A stretch of DNA of 23,418 bases, taken from contig DAXO01000082.1 of assembly GCA_002506425.1 (NCBI GenBank), positions 833-24,250 on the forward strand, given 5' to 3'. Numbering within the stretch: the stretch's first letter is position 1; each line of letters starts with the position of its first letter. The notes under the pieces were generated by a model, which saw nothing but the letters and a program-made list of their open reading frames with translations, ran no database searches and was not told where the DNA came from. The translations under genes and the position numbers were made by a program. Origin of the DNA: Methanomassiliicoccaceae archaeon UBA480 (lineage in GTDB: Archaea > Thermoplasmatota > Thermoplasmata > Methanomassiliicoccales > Methanomethylophilaceae). Below, piece by piece: positions 1 to 6,823 of this stretch.

Positions 1-234
1 ATCTGCGAGATGATGGGCGAAGATGGCGGATCGATGAAACGTCCGGATGTGGAGCGCTTCTCTGCAGAAACAGGCATCCCCATGGTCACTGGCGAAGACG
101 TCCTTGAAAATTGGGCCAAGTTCAAAGATGGAGGTTTGAGACGATATGGTCCGCGTCATGGCATCCGGCGTCTTCGATCTGATTCATCCAGGTCACGTCT
201 CCTATTTGGAGCAGGCCAAATCCTACGGCGATGA
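1..234 (+). CDS. ribB: 3,4-dihydroxy-2-butanone 4-phosphate synthase, C-terminal fragment
   Basis: This is the 3' end of a gene that begins before the window. The enzyme makes the four-carbon unit of riboflavin from ribulose 5-phosphate. The frame opens with ICEMMGEDGGSM and continues with a PDVERFSAETGIPMVTGEDV stretch, matching the end of RibB proteins (an E. coli-like 'CELTNDDGTM...VTIEDL' pattern). Family members normally end shortly after that strand. Here the frame runs on to a TGA at 232-234, overlapping the downstream ribL by 89 nt, and the last 30 or so residues are arginine-rich and look like out-of-frame read-through. A CGA codon at 142-144, 1 nt before the ribL ATG, is where a TGA would be expected, so the functional end may be about 144. 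The context is first gene of a ribB-ribL-ribC-ribH operon. Confidence 0.8.
   Translation: MCEMMGEDGGSMKRPDVERFSAETGIPMVTGEDVLENWAKFKDGGLRRYGPRHGIRRLRSDSSRSRLLFGAGQILRR
130..135 (+). promoter_or_regulatory. Shine-Dalgarno site of ribL
   Basis: GGAGGT lies 10 nt before the ATG at 146. It supports that start, and it lies inside the reading frame of ribB, so the two genes are translationally close. Confidence 0.6.
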
Positions 235-574
235 ATTGGTGGTGGTCGTTGCCTGCGACTCCACCGTCCGCGCGAAGAAGCATGAGCCTATAACTCCCGA
301 GAATATGAGGGCCCGCGTAGTGGGTGCTCTGAAACCCGTGGACCGCGTGATTATCGGAGGCGACGGAGACATTTTCGATACAGTCCGCTACGTGAAACCC
401 GATATCATCGTCCTAGGATACGACCAGGGTTTCGATGCGGACGTCTTGAAGCAGCAGCTCGCGGATAAAGGCCTGGGAGACATACGCGTCGTCCGCGCCA
501 CGGAATGCGCAGAGGATCTCAATGCCACACGTCGCATAGTTGCTCGCATAAGGGAGATGGGTGAGAAATCATGA
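146..574 (+). CDS. ribL: Archaeal FAD synthetase (FMN adenylyltransferase)
   Basis: This 142-residue protein is of the cytidylyltransferase-like nucleotidyltransferase fold. RibL transfers AMP from ATP to FMN to make FAD in archaea. Visible signatures are GVFDLIHPGH at residues 8-17, with the HxGH nucleotide-binding motif at 14-17. Further on come a conserved LKPVDRVIIG strand and a KPDIIVLGYDQ stretch, the same order as in the Methanocaldococcus RibL family, and the length is normal. The start at 146 has a GGAGGT site. The stop overlaps the ribC start by four bases (ATGA), so the two are almost certainly co-translated. Neighbours on both sides are riboflavin genes, which settles the choice of FMN over glycerol phosphate as substrate. 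Confidence 0.9.
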   Translation: MVRVMASGVFDLIHPGHVSYLEQAKSYGDELVVVVACDSTVRAKKHEPITPENMRARVVGALKPVDRVIIGGDGDIFDTVRYVKPDIIVLGYDQGFDADVLKQQLADKGLGDIRVVRATECAEDLNATRRIVARIREMGEKS

Positions 575-1041
575 AGACGATAGGCATTGCGGATACTACA
601 TTCGCCAGATATGACATGGGCCATTCCGCCATAGATCAGCTCCAGAAGACCGGTACTGGATTCCGTATCGTCAGATACACGGTGCCCGGTGTAAAGGATC
701 TCCCAGTAGCAGCTAAGAAGCTGATCGAGGAGCAGAACTGCGATCTTGTGATGGCGCTAGGGATGCCGGGACCCCAGCAGAAGGACAAGATGTGCGCACA
801 CGAGGCATCAACCGGCCTCATAACGGCTCAGCTTCTCACAAACAGACATATCATTGAGGTTTTCGTCCATGAGGACGAAGCCAAGGATGATGCAGAGCTC
901 GCCTTCCTGGCGGATGCCAGGGCCAGAGAGCATGCGATAAACGCTTATGACCTCCTGTTCCGTCCAGAATCTTTGACTCGGAGAGCAGGAACGGGACTCA
1001 GACAGGGCTTCGCAGATGCAGGGCCCGTGAGATACAGGTGA
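571..1041 (+). CDS. ribC: Riboflavin synthase, archaeal type
   Basis: This is a 156-residue protein of the archaeal riboflavin synthase family, unrelated to the bacterial trimeric enzyme and related in fold to lumazine synthase. It dismutates two 6,7-dimethyl-8-ribityllumazine molecules to riboflavin. Characteristic stretches are GMPGPQQKDK from residue 64, CAHEAS at 75-80, and NRHIIEVFVHEDEA at about 91-104. Length matches the family, about 150-160 residues. The ATG overlaps the ribL stop (ATGA) and the stop TGA at 1039-1041 abuts the ribH translation signal. It sits between FAD synthetase and lumazine synthase, which supplies its substrate. Confidence 0.92.
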   Translation: MKTIGIADTTFARYDMGHSAIDQLQKTGTGFRIVRYTVPGVKDLPVAAKKLIEEQNCDLVMALGMPGPQQKDKMCAHEASTGLITAQLLTNRHIIEVFVHEDEAKDDAELAFLADARAREHAINAYDLLFRPESLTRRAGTGLRQGFADAGPVRYR

Positions 1042-1042
1042 T
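1036..1042 (+). promoter_or_regulatory. Shine-Dalgarno site deciding the ribH start
   Basis: AGGTGAT matches the end of the archaeal anti-Shine-Dalgarno sequence and lies 4 nt before the ATG at 1047. It also contains the ribC stop. It favours ATG 1047 over the GTG at 1038, which is only three codons upstream in the same frame. Confidence 0.6.
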
Positions 1043-1046
1043 ATCA

Positions 1047-1457
1047 ATGAAGGAGTACAAGATTGGACTGGTTGCAGCCGAATTCAACTACGAGGTCACG
1101 ATGCTCATGATCGAGCGCGCCAAGGCCGAAGCCGATTTCCTCGGAGTCAAGATTGTTAAGGAGATCAAGGTCCCCGGTGTATTCGAGATTCCTCTCGCAG
1201 TGAAGAGGATGCTCGAGAAGGACGATGTGGATGCCGTAATCACCATCGGAGCCGTCATCACGGGAGAGACGAAGCACGACGAGGTCGTCGTCGCTCAGGC
1301 ATCCCGTAAGGTCATGGATCTCGGACTCGAATACGACAAGCCCGTAGGTTTCGGAATTACAGGTCCCGGAATGACCGAGCTTCAGGCAATGGACCGCATC
1401 GAGAAGGGTCGCGACGTAGTCGATGCTGTAGTCAAGATGCTTCAGAGGCTGGAGTGA
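1047..1457 (+). CDS. ribH: 6,7-dimethyl-8-ribityllumazine synthase
   Basis: This 136-residue protein condenses the ribB product with the ribityl-aminopyrimidine to form lumazine, the substrate of the upstream riboflavin synthase. Signatures: AEFN at 11-14, PGVFEIPLA around 43-51, and GAVITGETKHDEV at 68-80, whose histidine at 77 corresponds to the family's catalytic histidine. The C-terminal helix GITGPGMTELQAMDR is also typical. ATG 1047 is chosen because of its good ribosome site; GTG 1038 is a possible alternative that adds three residues. It is the last gene of the riboflavin operon and is followed within 10 nt by a GNRA-loop hairpin. Confidence 0.95.
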   Translation: MKEYKIGLVAAEFNYEVTMLMIERAKAEADFLGVKIVKEIKVPGVFEIPLAVKRMLEKDDVDAVITIGAVITGETKHDEVVVAQASRKVMDLGLEYDKPVGFGITGPGMTELQAMDRIEKGRDVVDAVVKMLQRLE

Positions 1458-1463
1458 AACCAC

Positions 1464-1479
1464 GAGGGGGAAACCCCTC
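1464..1479. terminator. Hairpin between convergent genes
   Basis: GAGGGG-GAAA-CCCCTC forms a perfect six-pair stem with a GNRA-type tetraloop. It lies 6 nt after the ribH stop and contains part of the stop codon of the opposing zinc-ribbon gene (1478-1480), so it could act for both transcripts. There is no clear T-run, so a terminator role is inferred from position. Confidence 0.5.
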
Positions 1480-1888
1480 ACATCCTAATGTGGACGTCAC
1501 CGAGCTCCGAGCTGAGGACGCCCATCACCCTTTCCACGGATAATCCCGTCGTCATCGATATTTTCACGCATCCCATTCCGGATCTATATAGTTCGGATAT
1601 GTTCTTCCTATCTGATTGGAGCCCCTTCTTCGATTCAATCGTCCTGTTCTGCATTTCCGTGTTTCCTCCGAACCACGATCTTGTCTTGCATCTTGGGCAA
1701 CGTGCTGGAGGGCTTTCCGTGCGCGAATACCATTTGTGACCGCACGAGATGCAGATGTTGGTCTGGGGGGCCTCGTTCCAATGGTATGTTCCGCAGAACG
1801 GGCATCTCAGCGGTGTTCCGACATAGCTCTGCCAGACATGACCGCATCTGGAGCAGGACTTGGCAGTGTGGACTTCTATCTCCTGCAT
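1478..1888 (-). CDS. Double zinc-ribbon protein with HTH-like C-terminus
   Basis: I do not recognise a named family. From the ATG at 1888 the protein has 136 residues. Two tandem zinc ribbons are plain: C12-x2-C15 with C29-x2-C32, and C46-x2-C49 with C64-x2-C67, each followed by an aromatic-rich strand. After a polar linker, residues 97-125 (ISELYRSGMG...GLSVERVMGVL) look like a helix-turn-helix of the resolvase/recombinase sort. That combination suggests a nucleic-acid-binding regulator, which is inference. A longer ORF starts at ATG 1906, but a TATA box at 1914-1921 would place transcription start near 1888-1891, favouring the shorter, leaderless start. It is convergent with ribH and downstream of the aminotransferase on the same strand. 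Confidence 0.75.
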   Translation of the reverse strand: MQEIEVHTAKSCSRCGHVWQSYVGTPLRCPFCGTYHWNEAPQTNICISCGHKWYSRTESPPARCPRCKTRSWFGGNTEMQNRTIESKKGLQSDRKNISELYRSGMGCVKISMTTGLSVERVMGVLSSELGDVHIRM

Positions 1889-1913
1889 ATCAGTTGGAAT
1901 ATACATCCATCCA

Positions 1914-1921
1914 ATATAAAA
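1914..1921 (-). promoter_or_regulatory. TATA box of the zinc-ribbon gene
   Basis: TTTTATAT on the minus strand is centred about 29 nt before the ATG at 1888. No ribosome site precedes either candidate ATG, which fits a leaderless transcript. Confidence 0.5.
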
Positions 1922-1956
1922 CGAAGACGTAAGATGTTTACCGGGTCGACGGAGAA

Positions 1957-3168
1957 TCAGGCCCTGTGGCGGTTCATGAAACGTTCGAGGCGATCGTATG
2001 CGTCCTCCAAGACGTTCATGGGCGGAAGCGTGATCGTACGGAAGTGGCTCTTGCCGAATTCCTCGCAGAATCCGGAGCCCTGAACGAAGACAACTCCTTC
2101 TTCTCTTATCAGGTGAAGGACGAAATCCTTGTCAGTCTTCCAGGGGGTGCCTTTGAGATCTATGTGGGGGAACATGTAGAACGCTCCCTTGGCGCGGCGC
2201 GTGCTGATGCCGTCGATCTCGTTGAGCCTCTTGTATGTGAAGTCGGCGCGCTCCTTGAGCTTCCTGTTCATATCGATGATGTAGTCCTGGGGTCCCTGAA
2301 GTGAGGCACGGGCAGCAGCCTGACAGGGGACGTTCGGACATATCCTCGCGCGGAACTGCTTCATCATGCCTTCGCGGACCTCGTCCATGAGACCGTTCTT
2401 ATCCATGAAGTAGATGTAGCCCATCCTCCATCCTGGCATGAGGTTCACTTTGGAGAACCCGTTGAAGATCACACGAGGGATGTCGTCGGGAAGCTGCGAT
2501 GCCGAGAAGTGTGTGCCTTCCATGATGATCTTGTCGTAGATCTCATCGGAGATGAGCGGGATGTCGTATTCCGCCGCGACGTCGCCCATTTCGCGTATGA
2601 CCTTCTCCTCATAGACGGCTCCGGTGGGGTTGTTGGGATTGATTATGACCATCGCCTTTGTGCGGTTGGTGATCCTCTTCCTGACCATATCGACGTCGAG
2701 GCGCCAATCCTCCTCCTCGATCTGCCTGTAGGGGACGGTGCGCCCCTCGTAGAAGTTGATGAACTGGGCGTACGAAGGATATCCGGGACCTGGAACAAGA
2801 ACCTCGTCTCCCGGTTCGATGAGCGTACCCATCATCACGTTGATGGCCTCGCTGACTCCTGCAGTGACATAGACGTCCGAAGGGGTTATGCGGGCTCCGT
2901 GCTTCTCGTATTCCCTCTGCACGATTGCCTGGCGGAGATCAAGGTTCCCCTGCGAGTCTCCATAGCCGTTGTCGGTCTCGTCTACTGCAGCTCTGAGGGT
3001 TGCTTTGAAATACTCGGGGGTCTCGAAATCCCACTTGTTGGGATCACCTATGTTCAGATCCAAGACATCCTTACCCTCTTTGCGGGCGGCGGCGGCAGGA
3101 ACCGTGACCTCGCGTATCGCGTAGTTCATTCCCATCGCTCTTCTGGATGCCTTGATCTTAGTCTTCAT
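1957..3168 (-). CDS. Class I PLP aminotransferase, alanine/aspartate type
   Basis: This is a 403-residue fold-type I aminotransferase that moves an amino group between an amino acid and a 2-oxoacid. Order of motifs: GDPNKWDF at 41-48 in the substrate-binding N-terminal segment, GYGDSQGNLDLR at 68-79, NPNNPTG at 177-183, SDEIYDKI at 207-214 with the pyridine-nitrogen aspartate D208, and the Schiff-base lysine K240 in FNGFSKVNLMPGWRMGY. The last stretch, with R248 in GWRMG, resembles the AlaT-like alanine aminotransferases of archaea more than AspC or tyrosine enzymes, but substrate cannot be fixed by eye. A biosynthetic or alanine-forming role is likely. It has its own promoter upstream of 3168 and is separated from purA by a T-run and a hairpin. 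Confidence 0.88.
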   Translation of the reverse strand: MKTKIKASRRAMGMNYAIREVTVPAAAARKEGKDVLDLNIGDPNKWDFETPEYFKATLRAAVDETDNGYGDSQGNLDLRQAIVQREYEKHGARITPSDVYVTAGVSEAINVMMGTLIEPGDEVLVPGPGYPSYAQFINFYEGRTVPYRQIEEEDWRLDVDMVRKRITNRTKAMVIINPNNPTGAVYEEKVIREMGDVAAEYDIPLISDEIYDKIIMEGTHFSASQLPDDIPRVIFNGFSKVNLMPGWRMGYIYFMDKNGLMDEVREGMMKQFRARICPNVPCQAAARASLQGPQDYIIDMNRKLKERADFTYKRLNEIDGISTRRAKGAFYMFPHIDLKGTPWKTDKDFVLHLIREEGVVFVQGSGFCEEFGKSHFRTITLPPMNVLEDAYDRLERFMNRHRA

Positions 3169-3196
3169 GACGATCGGTGCGCCATCCTATATGTTC

Positions 3197-3204
3197 TTAA
3201 TTAT
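3197..3204 (-). promoter_or_regulatory. TATA-like box of the aminotransferase gene
   Basis: ATAATTAA on the minus strand is centred about 32 nt before the ATG at 3168, predicting a leader of only about 6 nt. No ribosome site is visible in between, so the transcript is probably close to leaderless. Confidence 0.4.
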
Positions 3205-3216
3205 AGTTTCCGAGAA

Positions 3217-3261
3217 TCCCGGGACGGACCTCCTGGTGCCGGCCCGGGAATGTTTGAAAAA
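3217..3261 (-). terminator. T-run and GC hairpin downstream of purA
   Basis: On the minus strand a TTTTT run (3257-3261) comes three bases after the purA stop, as in archaeal oligo-T terminators. It is followed by an inverted repeat: TCCCGGG (3217-3223) pairs with CCCGGGA (3243-3249) in a perfect seven-pair stem. The elements lie upstream of the aminotransferase promoter and insulate the two genes. Confidence 0.5.
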
Positions 3262-3264
3262 GGC

Positions 3265-4572
3265 TCAGTTCCACCAGTCGCCGTCGCGGCGATCGATGGT
3301 CTGGTCTCTGTCGGGGCCGACGCTGACGATGTCCACAGGCGTCTTCAGATACTTCTCGGTGAATTCTATGTATTCGCGCATCTCGCCCGGAAGGTTGTCG
3401 TACCCGGCTTTGACGAGAGCCTCGGTGTCATCCCAGCCCTTCCAACCCTTGAGGGTCTCGTAGACGGGTTTGGCTCTGTTCAGCTTGGCGATGGATGCCG
3501 GGAAGTGCCTGACCTCCTCGCCGTCGATCTCATAGGCGACGCAGACCGGGAGCTCTTCCACATCGTTGAGAACGTCGATCTTCGTCATGACTACGGATGT
3601 GAAACCGCACATCCTCTTCGCATGCTCCACTACGACCAAGTCAAGCCAGCCGCAACGCCTGCCGCGTCCGGTGGTGACGCCGAATTCTCCGCCCTTGGCC
3701 TGGAGCCTCTTCTCGGCCTCGGCATCCAGCTCGGTGACGAAAGGTCCCTCTCCGACGCGGGTGGTGTAGGCTTTGACGACACCGAGCATCTTGTCGATCC
3801 TGTTGGGGGCGACGCCGGATCCGGTGCAGACGCCTCCGCCGCAGGTTGCAGAGGAAGTGACGTACGGGTAAGTTCCATGGTCGATATCCAGCATGGCGCC
3901 CTGGGCGCCCTCGAATATGACGTTGCGTCCCTCATCGAGAGCATCGTTGATGAGTACGGACGTGTCGCAGATGCATCCGCCGATCATGTCGCGCCATCCG
4001 GCCATCTTCGCATGAAGCGATTCGACGGTGCAGTTGCAGGGTTCTGCACCCATCATCTTGAGAAGGTCCTTCTTGTAGGGTAGGATGAACGAGATCTTCT
4101 CATCCAGGAGCTCGTCCTCAAGGAGGTCCCCCGCCCTGAATCCAATTCTGGCGATCTTGTCCTGGTAGGCAGGTCCGATACCTTTCTTGGTCGTCCCTAC
4201 GACGTTCTTGCCGCGGTACTTCTCCTCTGCACCGTCGAGCTTCTTGTGGTAGTTCATGATGAGGTGGGCGCGGTCTGAGATCCTGAGACCGTCGATGCTT
4301 CCGCCGGCCTCCTTGACCTGGGCGATCTCTTCTCCGAGCTCCTCGAGATTGACGACTACGCCGTTTCCGATGACCGCGAGCTTTCCCTCGCGGACGACTC
4401 CCGATGGGAGCCCGTGAAGCTTGAAGACCTTGCCGTCCACGACGATGGTGTGGCCGGCGTTGTTGCCTCCCTGGAAGCGGACGATCATGTCCGCCTTCTC
4501 GTCGAGATAGTCGGTGATCTTCCCTTTTCCTTCGTCTCCCCACTGCGCTCCGATGATGGCTAGTCCGGGCAT
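3265..4572 (-). CDS. purA: Adenylosuccinate synthetase
   Basis: This 435-residue enzyme of purine biosynthesis joins IMP and aspartate, using GTP, on the way to AMP. The glycine-rich GTP loop GDEGKGK is at residues 12-18 with the catalytic aspartate D13, and the catalytic histidine H41 lies in GGNNAGHT. Further family stretches are visible: KKGIGPAYQDKIAR, FEGAQGAMLDIDHGTYPYVTSS and GVVKAYTTRVGEGPF, and the C-terminal SVGPDRDQTI. Length is standard. The ATG at 4572 follows an AGGAG site with eight bases between. Its promoter is squeezed into the 42 nt between the trm1 stop and this start. Confidence 0.97.
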   Translation of the reverse strand: MPGLAIIGAQWGDEGKGKITDYLDEKADMIVRFQGGNNAGHTIVVDGKVFKLHGLPSGVVREGKLAVIGNGVVVNLEELGEEIAQVKEAGGSIDGLRISDRAHLIMNYHKKLDGAEEKYRGKNVVGTTKKGIGPAYQDKIARIGFRAGDLLEDELLDEKISFILPYKKDLLKMMGAEPCNCTVESLHAKMAGWRDMIGGCICDTSVLINDALDEGRNVIFEGAQGAMLDIDHGTYPYVTSSATCGGGVCTGSGVAPNRIDKMLGVVKAYTTRVGEGPFVTELDAEAEKRLQAKGGEFGVTTGRGRRCGWLDLVVVEHAKRMCGFTSVVMTKIDVLNDVEELPVCVAYEIDGEEVRHFPASIAKLNRAKPVYETLKGWKGWDDTEALVKAGYDNLPGEMREYIEFTEKYLKTPVDIVSVGPDRDQTIDRRDGDWWN

Positions 4573-4605
4573 TCTAAAACTCCTGCGCGAAGGATGCCCA
4601 GCGTG

Positions 4606-4613
4606 CTTTTAAT
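4606..4613 (-). promoter_or_regulatory. Candidate TATA box of purA
   Basis: ATTAAAAG on the minus strand ends two bases from the trm1 stop codon. It would start transcription close to the AGGAG ribosome site at 4580-4584. Co-transcription from trm1 is an equally possible explanation. Confidence 0.35.
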
Positions 4614-4614
4614 G

Positions 4615-5742
4615 TTATGCGGTGGGAAGGCGGGGGGCGGCATCCGGGCTGGCCTCCATATACAGAGGCACAAGCTCGTCGAGAGGGATGTCCGTCATGA
4701 ACTCGGTCGGGGAGAAATGCGTGAGTGATGCCCTTCCGTGCTGCTTCAGCAGATCAACGAACTCAGTCAATTTCGGAGGAGACATCTTCAGATGCGAGGA
4801 AAGTTCGCTCACATCGTAAACGAAGACCTGGTCGTCCAGCTCGTTCCTCCAGAGGTCCAGGTACTTGATGCATCTCCTCTCGTCGGCCATCCCTTCGGTG
4901 TCGAACTTTCCGAGGAAATCCTGGTCGTGAAGCGGACCGAGCCAGAACGGACCCAGGCGGTGATCGTCATCGCATATCGGCGAAATCGACCTCTCCATGG
5001 TGTCGGTGTCGTAATGCATGAATCCGAGCTTCTCAAGAGTCGCATCCGCAGCCTTGGCGCCCTCCTCAATCTGGACGTATGTGCGGTAGTAGTGATCCGC
5101 ATAGAACGATAGGAGCGGCTTCATGCCCCTGTCGAACTTGGCCAGTTCGCGTGCGACGTTGCACATGAGGATCCTCAGGCCTCCCTCATGGCACATGTAC
5201 CCGCGCACAGGCTCGCACTGGTATCTTCTGCGGCATTTGGGGGCGTGCGCTCCTGCCAGGGGAGCCATATCCGTCGCGGTTACAGCCAGGATGCCCTTCC
5301 TTCCGACACCTCTTATCGCGGATTGGAGGAAAGGCATAGGGGAGCCGAACGGGTCCAGATCGACATAGTTGAACGATCTTTCGGAGAAGAGTACATGCAT
5401 GTCCTTGTTGGACGCGACGCAGTTGTCGAGATGATTCAGCTCGATGTTGCGCTCTATCCAAGGCATGGCCGTTTCGGAAATATCATTTGCTACGACTTCG
5501 GAGCCGGGGACTTCGTTCGCGATGCGCACCGATCTGGATCCCGTCGCGGCCATAGCATCTCCCACGGTGATGGAATCGCGTCCGAGGGCGCGGAGCAGCA
5601 TGACGCTGACGTCCCTGTTGAAGGACATCTGTTCGTTGAAGAAAACCGGTCCGACCTTCTTTCCAGGACCGTGGGTCGAATGAATTTCGGGGACGAAGAT
5701 CTCGGTGCGTCCCTCGCGGATAACGGAGCCTTCCAGGCTCAA
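4615..5742 (-). CDS. trm1: tRNA (guanine26-N2) dimethyltransferase Trm1
   Basis: This 375-residue S-adenosylmethionine methyltransferase puts one or two methyl groups on N2 of guanosine 26 in tRNA. Visible are VFFNEQMSFNRDVSV at about 33-47 (the family's 'F-NP-M-NRD-S' segment) and the SAM-binding strand GDAMAATGSRSVR at 61-73. They are followed by ANDIS and YVDLDPFGSP at 126-135 with the DPFG catalytic motif. A cysteine-containing loop, PKCRRRYQCEP and GYMCHEGGLR, is as expected in Trm1. The start is TTG at 5742, whose bases overlap the stop of the upstream THEP1 gene (TTGA), so the pair is translationally coupled. The stop is TAA, one of only two here. Confidence 0.93.
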   Translation of the reverse strand: MSLEGSVIREGRTEIFVPEIHSTHGPGKKVGPVFFNEQMSFNRDVSVMLLRALGRDSITVGDAMAATGSRSVRIANEVPGSEVVANDISETAMPWIERNIELNHLDNCVASNKDMHVLFSERSFNYVDLDPFGSPMPFLQSAIRGVGRKGILAVTATDMAPLAGAHAPKCRRRYQCEPVRGYMCHEGGLRILMCNVARELAKFDRGMKPLLSFYADHYYRTYVQIEEGAKAADATLEKLGFMHYDTDTMERSISPICDDDHRLGPFWLGPLHDQDFLGKFDTEGMADERRCIKYLDLWRNELDDQVFVYDVSELSSHLKMSPPKLTEFVDLLKQHGRASLTHFSPTEFMTDIPLDELVPLYMEASPDAAPRLPTA

Positions 5743-6284
5743 ACGTTCTCACCGCTCATAAGACGGACGATCTTGTACGGAAGTAGGTTGCGGTTGGTGG
5801 GAGTGACCTCCAGGATGCGGACATCGTCTCTTCTCCTGATGTCCTGCAGAAGTGGATTCCTGGATTTCTTGTGAAGAGTTATTATCATGGGTTTATCAGC
5901 GTCGAGCGCCTCTTTGACGGCATCGATGAAGGCCTGCGATTCGACCTCCATCTTTCCTACCTCGTCTATGACGATGATGTCGCATTCTTTACATGCTTCT
6001 TTTATCGCCTTGACGCCGATCGCTTCGAGCTTGGACAGATCCACGCCGATCTTGCCGACCATGACACGGCTCTCTATATCCGTGCTGGCAAAGACATCCT
6101 GCTCCCCAGTCAGGAGGTTGCGGACCGTGAAGCCGGTCTTGTGCCTTCCGTCGCCGACGGGCTCGTCGATCATGCCGCCGATCTTCAGCTCTCCGTTTTG
6201 GAGCATTTCGATGACGCGCAGGAGCGCGTACGTTTTGCCCGAACCGGGGAGTCCGGTAATTCCAATTTTTATATCAGCGATCAT
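5739..6284 (-). CDS. THEP1-type nucleoside-triphosphatase
   Basis: This is a 181-residue P-loop NTPase of the THEP1 family found in thermophilic and other archaea and bacteria. Purified members hydrolyse several NTPs; the biological role is unsettled. Walker A GLPGSGKT is at residues 11-18, and Walker B CDIIVIDEVGKME at about 101-113 contains the D107-E108 pair typical of this family. The ITLHKKSRNPLLQDI segment near 146 also fits. The stop overlaps the TTG start of trm1, which hints at a shared transcript and perhaps an RNA-related role, though that link is inference. The ATG at 6284 has only a weak ribosome site, and a TATA-like box lies about 60 nt upstream. Confidence 0.88.
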   Translation of the reverse strand: MIADIKIGITGLPGSGKTYALLRVIEMLQNGELKIGGMIDEPVGDGRHKTGFTVRNLLTGEQDVFASTDIESRVMVGKIGVDLSKLEAIGVKAIKEACKECDIIVIDEVGKMEVESQAFIDAVKEALDADKPMIITLHKKSRNPLLQDIRRRDDVRILEVTPTNRNLLPYKIVRLMSGENV

Positions 6285-6338
6285 GAGCAGTGCTATCCTG
6301 CATGACTGAAAGTCAGCCTTTCCCGCATGGTCAGCGTG

Positions 6339-6349
6339 TTATTAATAAA
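6339..6349 (-). promoter_or_regulatory. TATA-like box of the THEP1-trm1 transcript
   Basis: TTTATTAATAA on the minus strand predicts a start near 6318 and a leader of about 34 nt. A perfect palindrome GATTTAAATC (6354-6363) sits just upstream of it and could bind a regulator or simply add to the AT-rich promoter. Confidence 0.45.
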
Positions 6350-6371
6350 CATCGATTTAAATCAATGGATG

Positions 6372-6387
6372 GATGGAACAACCCATC
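6372..6387 (-). terminator. Hairpin after the mptD gene
   Basis: GATGG-AACAAC-CCATC folds into a five-pair stem 13 nt past the stop of the dihydroneopterin aldolase gene. On the minus strand it leads into T-rich sequence, so it is a plausible weak terminator. Confidence 0.4.
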
Positions 6388-6399
6388 TGGACAGGCGTC

Positions 6400-6777
6400 T
6401 CATTCCACGTCAGAGACGTACATGAGGGGGTACCGCAGGTCCTCGTCGTAGCGGATCTCGGCCGTCACGGTCGATTCACCGATTCTGATCTTGATGACGG
6501 CGTCTATCATCTCGCCTGTGAGGGAGGTGTACGAGTATTCGTCGCCTTCCGGAGGGATTGCTTCGCGGACGATGGAGACCTCCGCGGATTCCACATAGGG
6601 CTGGACCATTATGGCCTGAGCCATGGCCGCTTCGAGATCATCCACGCTGAGGGAGCTGACCGGCATGCCGACGAACTGATGGTACAGAGTGCCCATCTTG
6701 ATTCCTGCTTCGAACAGTGCTCTTTCGCGATCGCTGCATGCGAACCTTCCTGCCGCCGTAGTCTCCCTGTCTTGCAT
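6400..6777 (-). CDS. mptD: Archaeal dihydroneopterin aldolase
   Basis: This 125-residue protein is of the archaeal MptD family, not homologous to bacterial FolB. It cleaves 7,8-dihydroneopterin to 6-hydroxymethyl-7,8-dihydropterin plus glycolaldehyde, a step toward methanopterin or folate cofactors. The recognisable core is LFEAGIKMGTLYHQFVGMPVS at about 21-41, including E23 and H33 in the region of the family's acid-base residues. A QPYVESAEVSI strand, and the YTSLTGEMIDAVIKIRI strand near the C-terminus, also match. Start ATG 6777 gives family length. It follows the YbjN-like gene by 46 nt with a G-rich stretch upstream, so it may share the citrate synthase transcript. Confidence 0.85.
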   Translation of the reverse strand: MQDRETTAAGRFACSDRERALFEAGIKMGTLYHQFVGMPVSSLSVDDLEAAMAQAIMVQPYVESAEVSIVREAIPPEGDEYSYTSLTGEMIDAVIKIRIGESTVTAEIRYDEDLRYPLMYVSDVE

Positions 6778-6823
6778 GAACGGTCGAAGCCCCCTCGGTA
6801 TGTAATGATTGGCTTGCAGGAGC

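Noticed and set aside
2509..4083. Long plus-strand open frame of 524 codons
   Set aside because: It is antisense to purA and the aminotransferase, which have full catalytic motifs; its translation has no recognisable domains and the typical composition of an opposite-strand shadow.
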